5,009 bases of DNA, taken from positions 1 to 5,009 of the forward strand of contig CAKUOS010000081.1 of NCBI GenBank assembly GCA_934670025.1, in the 5' to 3' direction. Under the pieces are notes generated by a model that saw only the letters and a program-made list of their open reading frames with translations, was not told the DNA's origin and ran no database searches. The position numbers and the translations under genes are program-made. Numbering within the stretch: position 1 is the first letter of the stretch; each line of letters begins with the position of its first letter. Below are positions 1-5,009 of this stretch, one piece after another. The stretch comes from an uncultured Oscillospiraceae bacterium (GTDB taxonomy: Bacteria; Bacillota; Clostridia; Oscillospirales; Oscillospiraceae).

Positions 1-77
1 AAACGGCCAGCAGCACGCGGCTGCTGACCGGAAAAACTTTATATTTTTTCACTGTCCTCTTGACGGGGTGCGGTTCA
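1..77 (+). mobile_element. Partial end of an IS3-family-like insertion sequence (runs off left edge)
   Basis: Positions 52-77 read CTGTCC-TCTTGACGGGG-TGCGGTTCA. On the other strand this starts with TG, has an ACCCC block and ends in AGGACAG, closely resembling the terminal inverted repeat of IS150-type IS3 elements as I remember it (TG, then GACCCC, then an A-rich stretch, then TTGGACAG). If so, the element lies to the left and its outer end is the CA at 76-77, 65 bases beyond the proA stop codon. The A/T-rich stretch at 32-50 and the hairpin at 4-30 would be the non-coding tail after the transposase gene. No transposase codons, second terminal repeat or target duplication can be seen, so a decayed remnant or a chance match is possible. 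Confidence 0.42.
4..30. other. Hairpin at left edge, possible terminator stem
   Basis: The arms at 4-13 and 21-30 pair over 10 positions with a single C-A mismatch (7 with 27) around a 7-base loop. On the plus strand it is followed by GGAAAAAC and only later by a T-run at 44-49, so it is not a textbook terminator. On the minus strand the three bases after it are TTT, and then the window ends. It could be the terminator of a transposase gene on the plus strand, or a late terminator for proBA on the minus strand. Confidence 0.3.
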
Positions 78-85
78 AATTGGGG

Positions 86-109
86 CTGCACCTTCTATTT
101 TCTGCACCT
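86..109. repeat. Short direct repeat CTGCACCT downstream of proA
   Basis: CTGCACCT occurs at 86-93 and again at 102-109, 16 bases apart, in the 65-base gap between the proA stop codon and the suspected IS end. A weak TATCA/TGATA stem (112-116 with 121-125) lies beside it. There is no convincing terminator for proBA in this gap. The repeat is short enough to be chance. Confidence 0.3.
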
Positions 110-142
110 GATATCAAATCTGATACGGAAATGCCGGCTGCT

Positions 143-1399
143 TCACCGCACCTGGCCGTCGCCGGTGATGATATATTTATACGTCGTCAGCTCGCGCAGG
201 CCCATCGGGCCGCGCGCGTGGAGCTTCTGCGTGGAGATGCCCATCTCGCAGCCGAGGCCGAACTCGCCGCCGTCGGTAAAGCGCGTGGAGGCGTTGACAT
301 AGACGGCCGCGCTGTCGACCAGCTGTGTGAAGCGCCGCGCGGTCTGCGCATTTTCAGTGACGATGGCGTCGGAGTGGTGCGTGGAATGCGCGGCGATGTG
401 GGCGATGGCCGCGTCCGCGCTGGAGACTGTCCTGACGGCGAGGATGTAATCGAGAAATTCCGTATCAAAATCGCGCGCGCCCGCGGCTGTGCCGGGGATG
501 ACCGCCAACGCTTCTTCATCCAGCCGCAGCTCCACGGGGATCTTCCCGGCGGCGATGCGGTCGTCCACGAGGCGCTTTTTAAGCATCGGCAGAAAGCTGG
601 CCGCGACGTCCCGGTGGACGATGGCGACTTCCTCCGCGTTGCAGACCGACGGGCGGCTGGTTTTTGCGTTTTCGATGATGGCAAGCGCCTTTTGAAGGTC
701 GGCGTCGCGGTCGACGTACACATGGCAGATGCCGGTGCCGGTCTCGATGCACGGCACGGTCGCCGATTCGACGCACGCGCGGATGAGGCCCGCGCCGCCG
801 CGCGGAATGAGCAGATCGACAAGACCGGCGGCTGTCATGAGATCGTGCGCGCTCTGCCGCGTGGTGTCCGAGACGAGATTGATCAGCGTCCCGGGCAGAC
901 CCGCAGCCGCAAGTCCCGCGTGCATCGCGTCCACGATGGCCGCAGCCGAGCGGTACGCCTCCTTGCCGCCGCGCAGCACGCAGACGTTGCCGCTCTTCAT
1001 GGCCAGCACCGCCGCGTCGGCGGTGACGTTCGGGCGGCTTTCATAGATGATGGCCACGACGCCGAGCGGCACGGCCGTCTTGCGGATGACAAGGCCATTC
1101 GGGCGGACGATCTCGGCCAGCACTTCGCCGACCGGGTCGGGAAGCGCGGCGACCTGCCGCATCCCGTCCGCCATCGCGGCGATGCGCGCCTGCGTCAGGC
1201 GCAGCCGGTCGAGCATGACGTCGGAAATATGCCCCTGCGCGGCTTGCAGATCCTGTTCGTTTGCGGCCAGGATCGCGGCGGAGGCTTCTTCGATGGCGTC
1301 CGCCATCGAGACGATCGCACGGTTTTTCTCATCCGTGCCAAGACCCGCCGCGATCGGGCAGGCAGCTTTTGCGGCTTGCAGCAGCTCCAATGTCGTCAT
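143..1399 (-). CDS. proA: Glutamate-5-semialdehyde dehydrogenase (gamma-glutamyl phosphate reductase)
   Basis: This cytoplasmic enzyme carries out the second step of proline synthesis, the NADPH-dependent reduction of gamma-glutamyl phosphate to glutamate-5-semialdehyde, which cyclises to pyrroline-5-carboxylate. The 418 residues match the usual ProA length (about 415-420) and the aldehyde dehydrogenase fold. Visible landmarks are [12 protein letters not shown] (119-130), [14 protein letters not shown] (135-148 region), [10 protein letters not shown] (221-230), the catalytic cysteine C253 in RPSVCNAEE, and the conserved C-terminal stretch [19 protein letters not shown] (371-389) followed by a GPMGL/YKY block. 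The ATG at 1399 overlaps the proB stop in an ATGA. An AAGGAG ribosome site (1409-1414) lies 9 bases upstream, inside proB, so translation is probably coupled to proB. No key residue is missing and the gene looks intact. Confidence 0.97.
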   Translation of the reverse strand: MTTLELLQAAKAACPIAAGLGTDEKNRAIVSMADAIEEASAAILAANEQDLQAAQGHISDVMLDRLRLTQARIAAMADGMRQVAALPDPVGEVLAEIVRPNGLVIRKTAVPLGVVAIIYESRPNVTADAAVLAMKSGNVCVLRGGKEAYRSAAAIVDAMHAGLAAAGLPGTLINLVSDTTRQSAHDLMTAAGLVDLLIPRGGAGLIRACVESATVPCIETGTGICHVYVDRDADLQKALAIIENAKTSRPSVCNAEEVAIVHRDVAASFLPMLKKRLVDDRIAAGKIPVELRLDEEALAVIPGTAAGARDFDTEFLDYILAVRTVSSADAAIAHIAAHSTHHSDAIVTENAQTARRFTQLVDSAAVYVNASTRFTDGGEFGLGCEMGISTQKLHARGPMGLRELTTYKYIITGDGQVR

Positions 1400-2172
1400 A
1401 CGTCCGATCTCCTTCCCAAAAAGCGTGTGCCGATCGGTTCGCCGTCGAGCAGCGCGTACAGCTGCGCGACGTTCGCGCCGTTGGCGATGATCATGTCCGT
1501 GCCAGTTTTTGTGACGATCTGCGCGGCCGAGAGCTTCGTCTTCATGCCGCCCGTGCCAAGCTCCGAGCCTTTGCCGTCGGCGAGCTTCAGGATCTCCTCC
1601 GTGATCTCCGGGACGACCTCGATGCGCTTCGCATCGGGGTTTTTGTGCGGGTCGGCCGTGTAAAGCCCGTCGATGTCCGACAGCAGGACCAGAATATCCG
1701 CCCGGATGCTCGTGGCGACGATGGCCGAGAGCGTGTCGTTGTCGCCGATGCCGAATTCCGCGACGGAGACGGTGTCATTTTCATTGACGATCGGGATCGC
1801 GCCGAGCGCAAGCAGCCGCTCGATCGTGTTGCGGAAATTTTCGTGCCGGCCGGCGTCCGCAATATCGTCCGCGGTCAGGAGGATCTGCGCGACGGTGTGG
1901 CGGTATTCGGAAAACAGCTTGTCGTAGGTGTACATCAGCTCACACTGGCCGACGGCGGCCGCGGCCTGCTTCGTCGGCACGTCGGACGGCCGCTTGCCGA
2001 GGCGCAGCTTGCCGACGCCCATGCCGATGGCGCCCGAGGAGACGAGAATGACCTCGTTCCCGGCGTTTTTGAGGTCGCTGAGCACCTTGCACAGCGCTTC
2101 CATCTGGCGGATGTTCAGCTGGCCCGAGGCGTGCGTGATGGTGGACGTGCCGATCTTGATGACAATGCGCAT
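1396..2172 (-). CDS. proB: Glutamate 5-kinase, short form without PUA domain
   Basis: ProB phosphorylates the gamma-carboxyl of L-glutamate with ATP, the first and normally proline-inhibited step of proline synthesis, and hands the labile product to ProA. The 258 residues form one amino-acid-kinase domain: KIGTST (6-11), VSSGAIGMG (44-52), QAAAAVGQ (69-76), NENDTV (130-135), GDNDTLSA (143-150), [13 protein letters not shown] (163-175) and [12 protein letters not shown] (206-217). The protein stops after the kinase domain. The roughly 100-residue C-terminal PUA domain of E. coli-type ProB (367 residues) is absent, as in other short ProBs. The ATG at 2172 follows a moderate AAGGGA site (2177-2182, 4-base spacing) and a sigma-A-like promoter at 2203-2232. 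The stop overlaps the proA start by 4 bases, so the two form an operon. Confidence 0.96.
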   Translation of the reverse strand: MRIVIKIGTSTITHASGQLNIRQMEALCKVLSDLKNAGNEVILVSSGAIGMGVGKLRLGKRPSDVPTKQAAAAVGQCELMYTYDKLFSEYRHTVAQILLTADDIADAGRHENFRNTIERLLALGAIPIVNENDTVSVAEFGIGDNDTLSAIVATSIRADILVLLSDIDGLYTADPHKNPDAKRIEVVPEITEEILKLADGKGSELGTGGMKTKLSAAQIVTKTGTDMIIANGANVAQLYALLDGEPIGTRFLGRRSDV

Positions 2173-2202
2173 AGGATCCCTTCTTTTTCTTTACTTTCCC
2201 GC

Positions 2203-2232
2203 AGTATAGCACAGAAGTACGTGCCCTGACAA
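2203..2232 (-). promoter_or_regulatory. Sigma-A-type promoter for proBA
   Basis: Read on the minus strand, the -35 is TTGTCA (2227-2232) and the -10 is TATACT (2203-2208), separated by 18 bases, with a TGC just before the -10 (extended -10 form). Transcription would start near 2196, leaving a leader of about 20-25 bases before the proB ATG at 2172. There is no room for a T-box or other riboswitch in the leader. The spacer contains a GAAGTAC half-site (2214-2220) matching the inverted repeat of the neighbouring padR promoter. Confidence 0.7.
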
Positions 2233-2266
2233 GTTTATTCTGCGTAAAATCGCATATTTCTTTTTG

Positions 2267-2295
2267 CGAAGTACCTTGACAGATGAGGTACTTCG
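2267..2295. promoter_or_regulatory. Inverted-repeat operator, probable PadR binding site
   Basis: CGAAGTACCT at 2267-2276 and AGGTACTTCG at 2286-2295 are exact reverse complements: ten-base arms around a 9-base gap, 29 bases in all. The site covers the -35 and nearly the whole spacer of the padR promoter and ends one base before the TG of the extended -10. A dimer bound here would block RNA polymerase. PadR proteins bind palindromes as winged-helix dimers and commonly repress their own genes, so autoregulation is the natural reading. Binding is inferred. Confidence 0.65.
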
Positions 2296-2304
2296 TGATA
2301 CAAT
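2276..2304 (+). promoter_or_regulatory. Extended -10 promoter for padR-DUF4097 operon
   Basis: A consensus -35 TTGACA (2276-2281) is followed after exactly 17 bases by TACAAT (2299-2304), with TGA at 2296-2298 as an extended -10. Start of transcription would be near 2311, giving a leader of about 20 bases to the GTG at 2331. This is close to an ideal sigma-A promoter, so expression should be strong unless the overlapping inverted repeat is occupied. Confidence 0.82.
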
Positions 2305-2318
2305 CAGCCAACAGAAAC

Positions 2319-2324
2319 GGAGGT
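2319..2324 (+). promoter_or_regulatory. Ribosome binding site that fixes the GTG start of padR
   Basis: GGAGGT lies 6 bases before GTG 2331. The in-frame ATG at 2283 lies between the -35 and -10 of the promoter and so would not be on the transcript. GTG 2331 is therefore the supported start. Confidence 0.85.
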
Positions 2325-2330
2325 GCGCGC

Positions 2331-2663
2331 GTGTCGATCCGCTCAGACCTGCTCCGCGGCCATACGGACGCGGTCATTCTCGCGCAGCTGCTGCGCCACG
2401 ACAGCTACGGCTACGAGATCAACAAAACCATCGAGAGCGTCTCTGACGGCGCATTTACGCTGAAGGAAGCGACGCTCTACACGGCCTTTCGCCGGCTCGA
2501 GGACGCGGGACTCATCGCGTCCTACTGGGGCGACGCCTGCGCGGGTGCGCGCCGGCGCTATTACAAGATCACGGACAAGGGGCGCGCAGCATACCGTCTG
2601 GCGCGCGAGGAATGGGAAAGCACGGTGCGGATCCTTGACGCACTGCTGGAGGAGGAAGCATGA
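2331..2663 (+). CDS. PadR-family winged-helix transcriptional repressor
   Basis: From the GTG start the product is 110 residues, the usual size of the short PadR group with a winged-helix domain and a C-terminal dimerisation helix. Typical PadR landmarks are an N-terminal LLRGHTDAVILAQLL helix (7-21), SYGYEINKTIE (25-35), the recognition-helix region FTLKEATLYTAFRRLEDAGLI (42-62), and the wing GARRRYYKITDKGRAAY (72-88). The acidic C-terminal helix (EEWESTVRILDALLEEEA) would pair monomers. It probably represses its own operon through the inverted repeat at 2267-2295. The stop overlaps the next start (ATGA, 2660-2663), tying it to the HAAS-DUF4097 protein, a pairing common in Firmicutes. Some PadR relatives respond to small lipophilic ligands or antibiotics; the signal here cannot be told from sequence. 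Confidence 0.93.
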   Translation: MSIRSDLLRGHTDAVILAQLLRHDSYGYEINKTIESVSDGAFTLKEATLYTAFRRLEDAGLIASYWGDACAGARRRYYKITDKGRAAYRLAREEWESTVRILDALLEEEA

Positions 2664-3868
2664 AAGAACAAATCGAAGCCTATATCGACAGCCTGTTTGC
2701 AGGCGCGGCGCTGACTGTGCGTAATGCGGAGCTCAGGCAGGAAATTTTACAGCACACGCTCGACCGCTATGACGATCTGATCGCCGCCGGGAAGTCCGAG
2801 CAGGCCGCGTTTGACGAGGCCGTGGCGGGCATCGGCGATGTGTCGGAGCTGTACGAGCGCAAAAAGGCAGAAAAAACGCCCGAAGAACCGGAAAAGAAGC
2901 GCGATTTCCCCGCGCCGGGCACGACGCCCACGGCGGCAGAATCGGAAAAGAAGCGCGATTTCCCCGCACCGGGAACGTATCCGCCGCAGCGCACAGAGCC
3001 TGTCAAAAAGAAAAAGCTCCCCGGCTGGGCCATCGCGCTTATCTGTGTGGGCGCTGCGCTGGTGCTGACGATCGGCGTGCTGGCGCTGAGCTTTGCCGGC
3101 GGCGTGATCCACACCGCTGTCTCAGCCCTGCCGGGCGGCGAATACAGCTACGGCAATGAAGCGAACTACGATATGCCGCCGCGCGGCAGCGCCGGCGCGG
3201 ACGGAGAACTCGCGGCCAAAGCGTTTGAGGATATCACGTCGGTCGAGATCCACTGGCTGAGTGGCGACGTGTACGTCCACGGCTCGCTCGACGGCCAGAC
3301 GTGGATCCAGGAGGATTACAGCGGCGACAACGACGATTACCGCCTGCGCTACACCGTCGAGGGCACGAAGCTCATCGTCCAGCCATGCAGATCGGGCGCG
3401 TGGGATCTGCCGCGCAAGGCGCTGACCGTCTCCGTACCGGATATCGACAAGCTCACTGTCGAGACAGTCTCGGCGGGGATCGAGGCGCTCGACGTGACGG
3501 CGAAGGACGTGAACTTCTCGACCGTCAGCGGCGACATCCTCGGCTCCGGGCTCGTGGCGCAGGAGCTGGATCTCGAAACGGTCAGCGGCAATATCCGTCC
3601 CTCAAAGCTCGCGGCGAACGACGCGGACTGCAATACCGTCTCGGGCAGCGTGAGTCTGACGTTCCGCATCGCGCCGCAGACGCTGGAGCTTGGCAGCACG
3701 AGCGGTGACATGAAGATCGTCCTGCCGAAGACGAGCTATTACGTCATGGAGCATTTTGAGACGGTTTCGGGCGATCTCGACACCGAAAATTACACGCCCG
3801 GCACGGCCGACCGCGTGGACATCACGGCGGAGACAGTCTCCGGAAACCTGCGTATTTCAAGCAATTGA
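2660..3868 (+). CDS. Membrane-anchored HAAS (DUF1700)-DUF4097 protein
   Basis: A 402-residue envelope protein in three parts. Residues 1-70 form a cytoplasmic HAAS/DUF1700-like helical domain (MKEQIEAYIDSL, then RNAELRQEILQHTLDRYDDL, then AFDEAVAGIGDV). Residues 71-119 are a charged, proline-rich linker with a duplicated EKKRDFPAPGT unit (78-88 and 96-106), ending in KKKK. One transmembrane helix runs from about W123 to A146 with the lysines on the cytoplasmic side. The outside domain from about 190 to the end is DUF4097-like, with seven TVSG-type turns (269, 288, 307, 326, 347, 368, 392) suggesting a right-handed beta-repeat fold. There is no signal peptide beyond the internal helix. GGAGGAGG (2648-2655) precedes the ATG at 2660, which overlaps padR. 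Its likely role is sensing or scaffolding at the envelope with PadR; the molecular activity is unknown. Confidence 0.9.
   Translation: MKEQIEAYIDSLFAGAALTVRNAELRQEILQHTLDRYDDLIAAGKSEQAAFDEAVAGIGDVSELYERKKAEKTPEEPEKKRDFPAPGTTPTAAESEKKRDFPAPGTYPPQRTEPVKKKKLPGWAIALICVGAALVLTIGVLALSFAGGVIHTAVSALPGGEYSYGNEANYDMPPRGSAGADGELAAKAFEDITSVEIHWLSGDVYVHGSLDGQTWIQEDYSGDNDDYRLRYTVEGTKLIVQPCRSGAWDLPRKALTVSVPDIDKLTVETVSAGIEALDVTAKDVNFSTVSGDILGSGLVAQELDLETVSGNIRPSKLAANDADCNTVSGSVSLTFRIAPQTLELGSTSGDMKIVLPKTSYYVMEHFETVSGDLDTENYTPGTADRVDITAETVSGNLRISSN
2889..2977 (+). repeat. In-frame tandem duplication in the DUF4097 linker
   Basis: Bases 2889-2923 recur at 2943-2977 with 33 of 35 identical (differences at 2914/2968 and 2920/2974). 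The period is 54 bases, or 18 codons, so the frame is kept and EKKRDFPAPGT appears twice. The near identity at third codon positions points to a recent duplication, or homogenisation, rather than ancient convergence. Confidence 0.9.
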
Positions 3869-3873
3869 AAGCC

Positions 3874-3911
3874 ATCCGCCCCGCGAACAGCGTTCGCGGG
3901 GCGGATTTTTT
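3874..3911 (+). terminator. Strong Rho-independent terminator of the padR-DUF4097 operon
   Basis: A perfect 15-bp stem, ATCCGCCCCGCGAAC (3874-3888) with its complement at 3892-3906, has a 3-base AGC loop and runs straight into six T residues (3906-3911). It begins 6 bases after the stop codon of the DUF4097 gene. On the minus strand there is no T-run after the stem, so it acts on plus-strand transcripts. Confidence 0.95.
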
Positions 3912-3926
3912 GCATGGAAGGCCTGG

Positions 3927-3943
3927 CTCTCCCTCTGGGAGAG
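3927..3943. repeat. Small palindrome in intergenic repeat cluster
   Basis: CTCTCCC (3927-3933) and GGGAGAG (3937-3943) pair perfectly over 7 bp around a TCT loop, with flanking GCCT and AGGC that could lengthen the stem with a bulge. It is the first of at least three stems packed between the terminator and the convergent lipoprotein gene. It has no T-run. Confidence 0.5.
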
Positions 3944-3963
3944 GCAAGGACGGTATGCAGCGG

Positions 3964-3999
3964 GGCGTAGAGGCCGATGCCCACATCGGCCCCTACGCC
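3964..3999. repeat. Long palindromic repeat unit
   Basis: GGCGTAGAGGCCGATG (3964-3979) pairs with 3984-3999 across 16 positions with one A-C mismatch (3971 with 3992), around the loop CCCA. There is no T-tract on either strand, so a simple terminator is unlikely. From memory it resembles the dispersed GTAGGGGCCGATG-type palindromes scattered between genes in gut Clostridia; that resemblance needs a genome search. Confidence 0.6.
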
Positions 4000-4059
4000 T
4001 TTGTTGAAGGCTTTACAAGAGATTCCGGACAGCGCCGGTAATCCTATGATTTGCGGCAG

Positions 4060-4094
4060 TTCAAAGCCTCCCCTTCACAAGGGGAGGCTTTGGA
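4060..4094. repeat. Perfect 14-bp palindrome downstream of the lipoprotein gene
   Basis: CAAAGCCTCCCCTT (4062-4075) and AAGGGGAGGCTTTG (4079-4092) are exact reverse complements around a CAC loop; one G-T and one T-A pair extend the stem to 4060 and 4094. It starts 13 bases after the lipoprotein stop on the minus strand. It could stop or stabilise that transcript, but only TTTG, inside the stem, stands in for a U-tract. It also looks like a dispersed repeat unit. Confidence 0.6.
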
Positions 4095-4107
4095 TTTGCA
4101 AACGCGG

Positions 4108-4578
4108 TTATCCCTCTGCGGGGACGTGCAGCTCGGATGCGCCGGGCTGATAGACGAAGCCGTCCTGTCCTGCCCAATACCAGACAAGCGTCGATTCCGT
4201 GCCGTCCTCATGGTAAAAATCCATGCGCACATCGCTCTGGCCGTCGCCGTTCTGATCGTCGAAGAACGTGCCGCCGATGGCCTGCTGCGCGTCCTCGAAC
4301 GGTTCGGGGTATGCCACGCGGCTGTATTCCACCTGTTCCGCCTCGTCGTAGTAGAAGACCGCCTCATCCGTGTACACGCAGACACAGACCGGCGTTTGCG
4401 CGCCGTCCAGCGTGATCGTGCCGTAGTCATAGACCGTGCCCCACGTGCGCCAGTCCGCACCCGCGATGTCCGGTTGATCCCCGGGCGCTTCAGACGCCTG
4501 CTGCGCGCAGCCGGTCAGCAGCAGGCACGCAAGAAGCAGCGCCGACACACACAGGATCGTCCTGTTCCGTTTCATCAT
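4108..4578 (-). CDS. Small lipoprotein with calcium-loop-like motif, function unknown
   Basis: The 156-residue product starts with a lipoprotein signal: MMKRNR, a hydrophobic run (7-21) and the lipobox LTGC (21-24), so C24 should be lipidated and the protein anchored on the outer face of the membrane. After an acidic, flexible stretch (25-42) comes a compact domain with a CVCVY strand (65-69), many aromatic residues, and GTFFDDQNGDGQSD. The latter fits the DxNxDGxxD calcium-loop pattern (D108, N110, D112, D116) seen in FG-GAP/VCBS, thrombospondin-3 and dockerin-type sites. The C-terminus LVWYWAGQDGFVYQPG resembles the closing strands of VCBS-like repeats. The start overlaps the upstream stop (ATGA, 4575-4578) and lacks a clear ribosome site, so translation is probably coupled. 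A second ATG follows directly at 4575. I do not recognise a named family. Confidence 0.85.
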   Translation of the reverse strand: MMKRNRTILCVSALLLACLLLTGCAQQASEAPGDQPDIAGADWRTWGTVYDYGTITLDGAQTPVCVCVYTDEAVFYYDEAEQVEYSRVAYPEPFEDAQQAIGGTFFDDQNGDGQSDVRMDFYHEDGTESTLVWYWAGQDGFVYQPGASELHVPAEG

Positions 4579-5009
4579 CCGAAGTAGTCACCCCAGCCGT
4601 CTTCATCGTCCGCGTAGTCGCCCCAGCCGTCGCCGGGATCGGACCACGGATCGTAATCGTCGTAATACTCGTCGTCATAGTCCCAGCCCGCGTCGTTCGA
4701 CTCCATGTACTCGCCGCTGTCGACGTCGATATAGCCGTCGCTGCCGTAGCCGATGAACTCGTTCTCATAGCCGTTCCAGTACCAGATGTCGCCGTCCTCG
4801 TCGTACCAGTAATACGGCGTGCCGTAGTCGCCCGAATCGCCCGAATACGCGGGCTGCGCGGGCACGGGCTTCGGCGCGGTGCTCCAGCCGGCGGTGTAGG
4901 AGATCGTCGTGAGCATCTTGTTGCAGATGTCAAAGTAGTTGCGGATGCGGCCTTCGAGCGCGATGGTCGTGGCGACGAGGGCGTAGCCCGTCGGGCCGTA
5001 ATACCGGAC
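4575..5009 (-). CDS. C-terminal part of an unrecognised protein with Asp/Tyr/Trp-rich tail
   Basis: The frame is open without a stop to the right edge, so the visible 144 residues are the end of a longer gene; the methionine at 4914-4916 is internal and no ribosome site supports it as a start. The first 42 residues (beginning VRYYGPTGYALVATTIALEG, then RIRNYFDICNKM) look like an ordinary folded domain. A proline-rich hinge (PKPVPAQP) follows. From about residue 55 the rest is an extreme low-complexity tail of Asp, Tyr, Gly and Trp with very few Lys or Arg, ending in two DGWGDY units. The tail must be strongly negative and could bind calcium, basic surfaces or carbohydrate, but no function can be assigned. 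It is coupled to the lipoprotein gene by ATGA. Confidence 0.8.
   Translation of the reverse strand, partial: VRYYGPTGYALVATTIALEGRIRNYFDICNKMLTTISYTAGWSTAPKPVPAQPAYSGDSGDYGTPYYWYDEDGDIWYWNGYENEFIGYGSDGYIDVDSGEYMESNDAGWDYDDEYYDDYDPWSDPGDGWGDYADDEDGWGDYFG
4584..4631 (-). repeat. Short in-frame repeat encoding DGWGDY
   Basis: Bases 4584-4601 recur at 4614-4631 with 17 of 18 identical, a period of 30 bases or 10 codons. Each copy encodes DGWGDY on the minus strand, at the extreme C-terminus of the acidic protein. The repeat suggests that the tail grows by duplication. Confidence 0.75.

Noticed and set aside
68..1663. Long plus-strand open frame of 531 codons antisense to proA and the 3' part of proB
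   Set aside because: It runs opposite two fully recognisable enzymes, has an Arg/Asp/Gly/Ala-biased composition typical of antisense GC-rich DNA, lacks a ribosome site and crosses a gene boundary.
1261..2229. Plus-strand open frame of 322 codons antisense to proB
   Set aside because: It is a shadow of proB with no start signal, and it ends inside the divergent promoter region.
2283..2330. Upstream ATG as the start of padR, adding 16 residues
   Set aside because: The ATG lies between the -35 and -10 of the padR promoter and has no ribosome site, whereas GTG 2331 has GGAGGT at 6 bases and gives a normal PadR N-terminus.
4060..4094. Calling this palindrome a definite terminator for the lipoprotein operon
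   Set aside because: After the stem the minus strand reads AACTGCC with no T-run, so only a tentative role can be supported.
3912..4107. CRISPR array
   Set aside because: The palindromes differ from each other and are not separated by regular spacers.
4575..4916. Treating the methionine at 4914-4916 as the start of a 113-residue protein
   Set aside because: The frame is open for a further 31 codons to the edge with sensible protein sequence and no ribosome site before the methionine, so it is more likely internal.
4490..4933. Thr/Arg/Ser-rich minus-strand frame overlapping the acidic protein
   Set aside because: It is a different frame of the same GC-rich codons. The Asp/Tyr frame continues to the window edge and joins the lipoprotein start through ATGA, which favours that frame.

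Overview
The window looks like chromosomal DNA from a GC-rich member of the Bacillota, most likely a gut-type Clostridia relative (Oscillospiraceae/Ruminococcaceae-like). The reasons are strong Shine-Dalgarno sites (GGAGGT, AAGGAG), sigma-A-type promoters, a short ProB without a PUA domain, a PadR/HAAS/DUF4097 gene pair typical of Firmicutes, and short palindromic intergenic repeats. The taxonomic call is an inference from these traits, not a database match.

Layout from left to right. Positions 1-77 look like the outer end of an IS3-family (IS150-like) insertion sequence that continues off the left edge. Positions 143-2172, minus strand, hold a proB-proA operon with a 4-base ATGA overlap, encoding the first two enzymes of proline synthesis from glutamate; no proC is present. 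A divergent intergenic region (2173-2330) carries a minus-strand promoter for proBA and a plus-strand extended -10 promoter for the next operon. The second promoter lies under a perfect 10-bp-arm inverted repeat that is the obvious candidate for a PadR operator. Positions 2331-3868, plus strand, encode a PadR-family repressor (GTG start) and, overlapping by ATGA, a membrane-anchored HAAS-DUF4097 protein. A strong intrinsic terminator follows at 3874-3911.

Positions 3912-4107 have no gene but hold a cluster of palindromes that look like dispersed repeat units. Positions 4108-5009, minus strand and convergent, encode a small lipoprotein with a calcium-loop-like DxNxDGxxD motif, translationally coupled to an upstream gene. 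That upstream gene is cut by the right edge and ends in a strikingly Asp/Tyr/Gly/Trp-rich tail. I do not recognise either family.

How the parts work together: ProB phosphorylates glutamate and ProA reduces the product to glutamate-5-semialdehyde. The PadR-HAAS-DUF4097 pair looks like a self-regulated envelope module, with a repressor controlling its own promoter and a partner with a cytoplasmic HAAS domain, one membrane helix and an outside beta-repeat domain. The most novel-looking material is the coupled lipoprotein/acidic-aromatic pair and the operator architecture of the PadR promoter. I found no CRISPR array, tRNA or rRNA.
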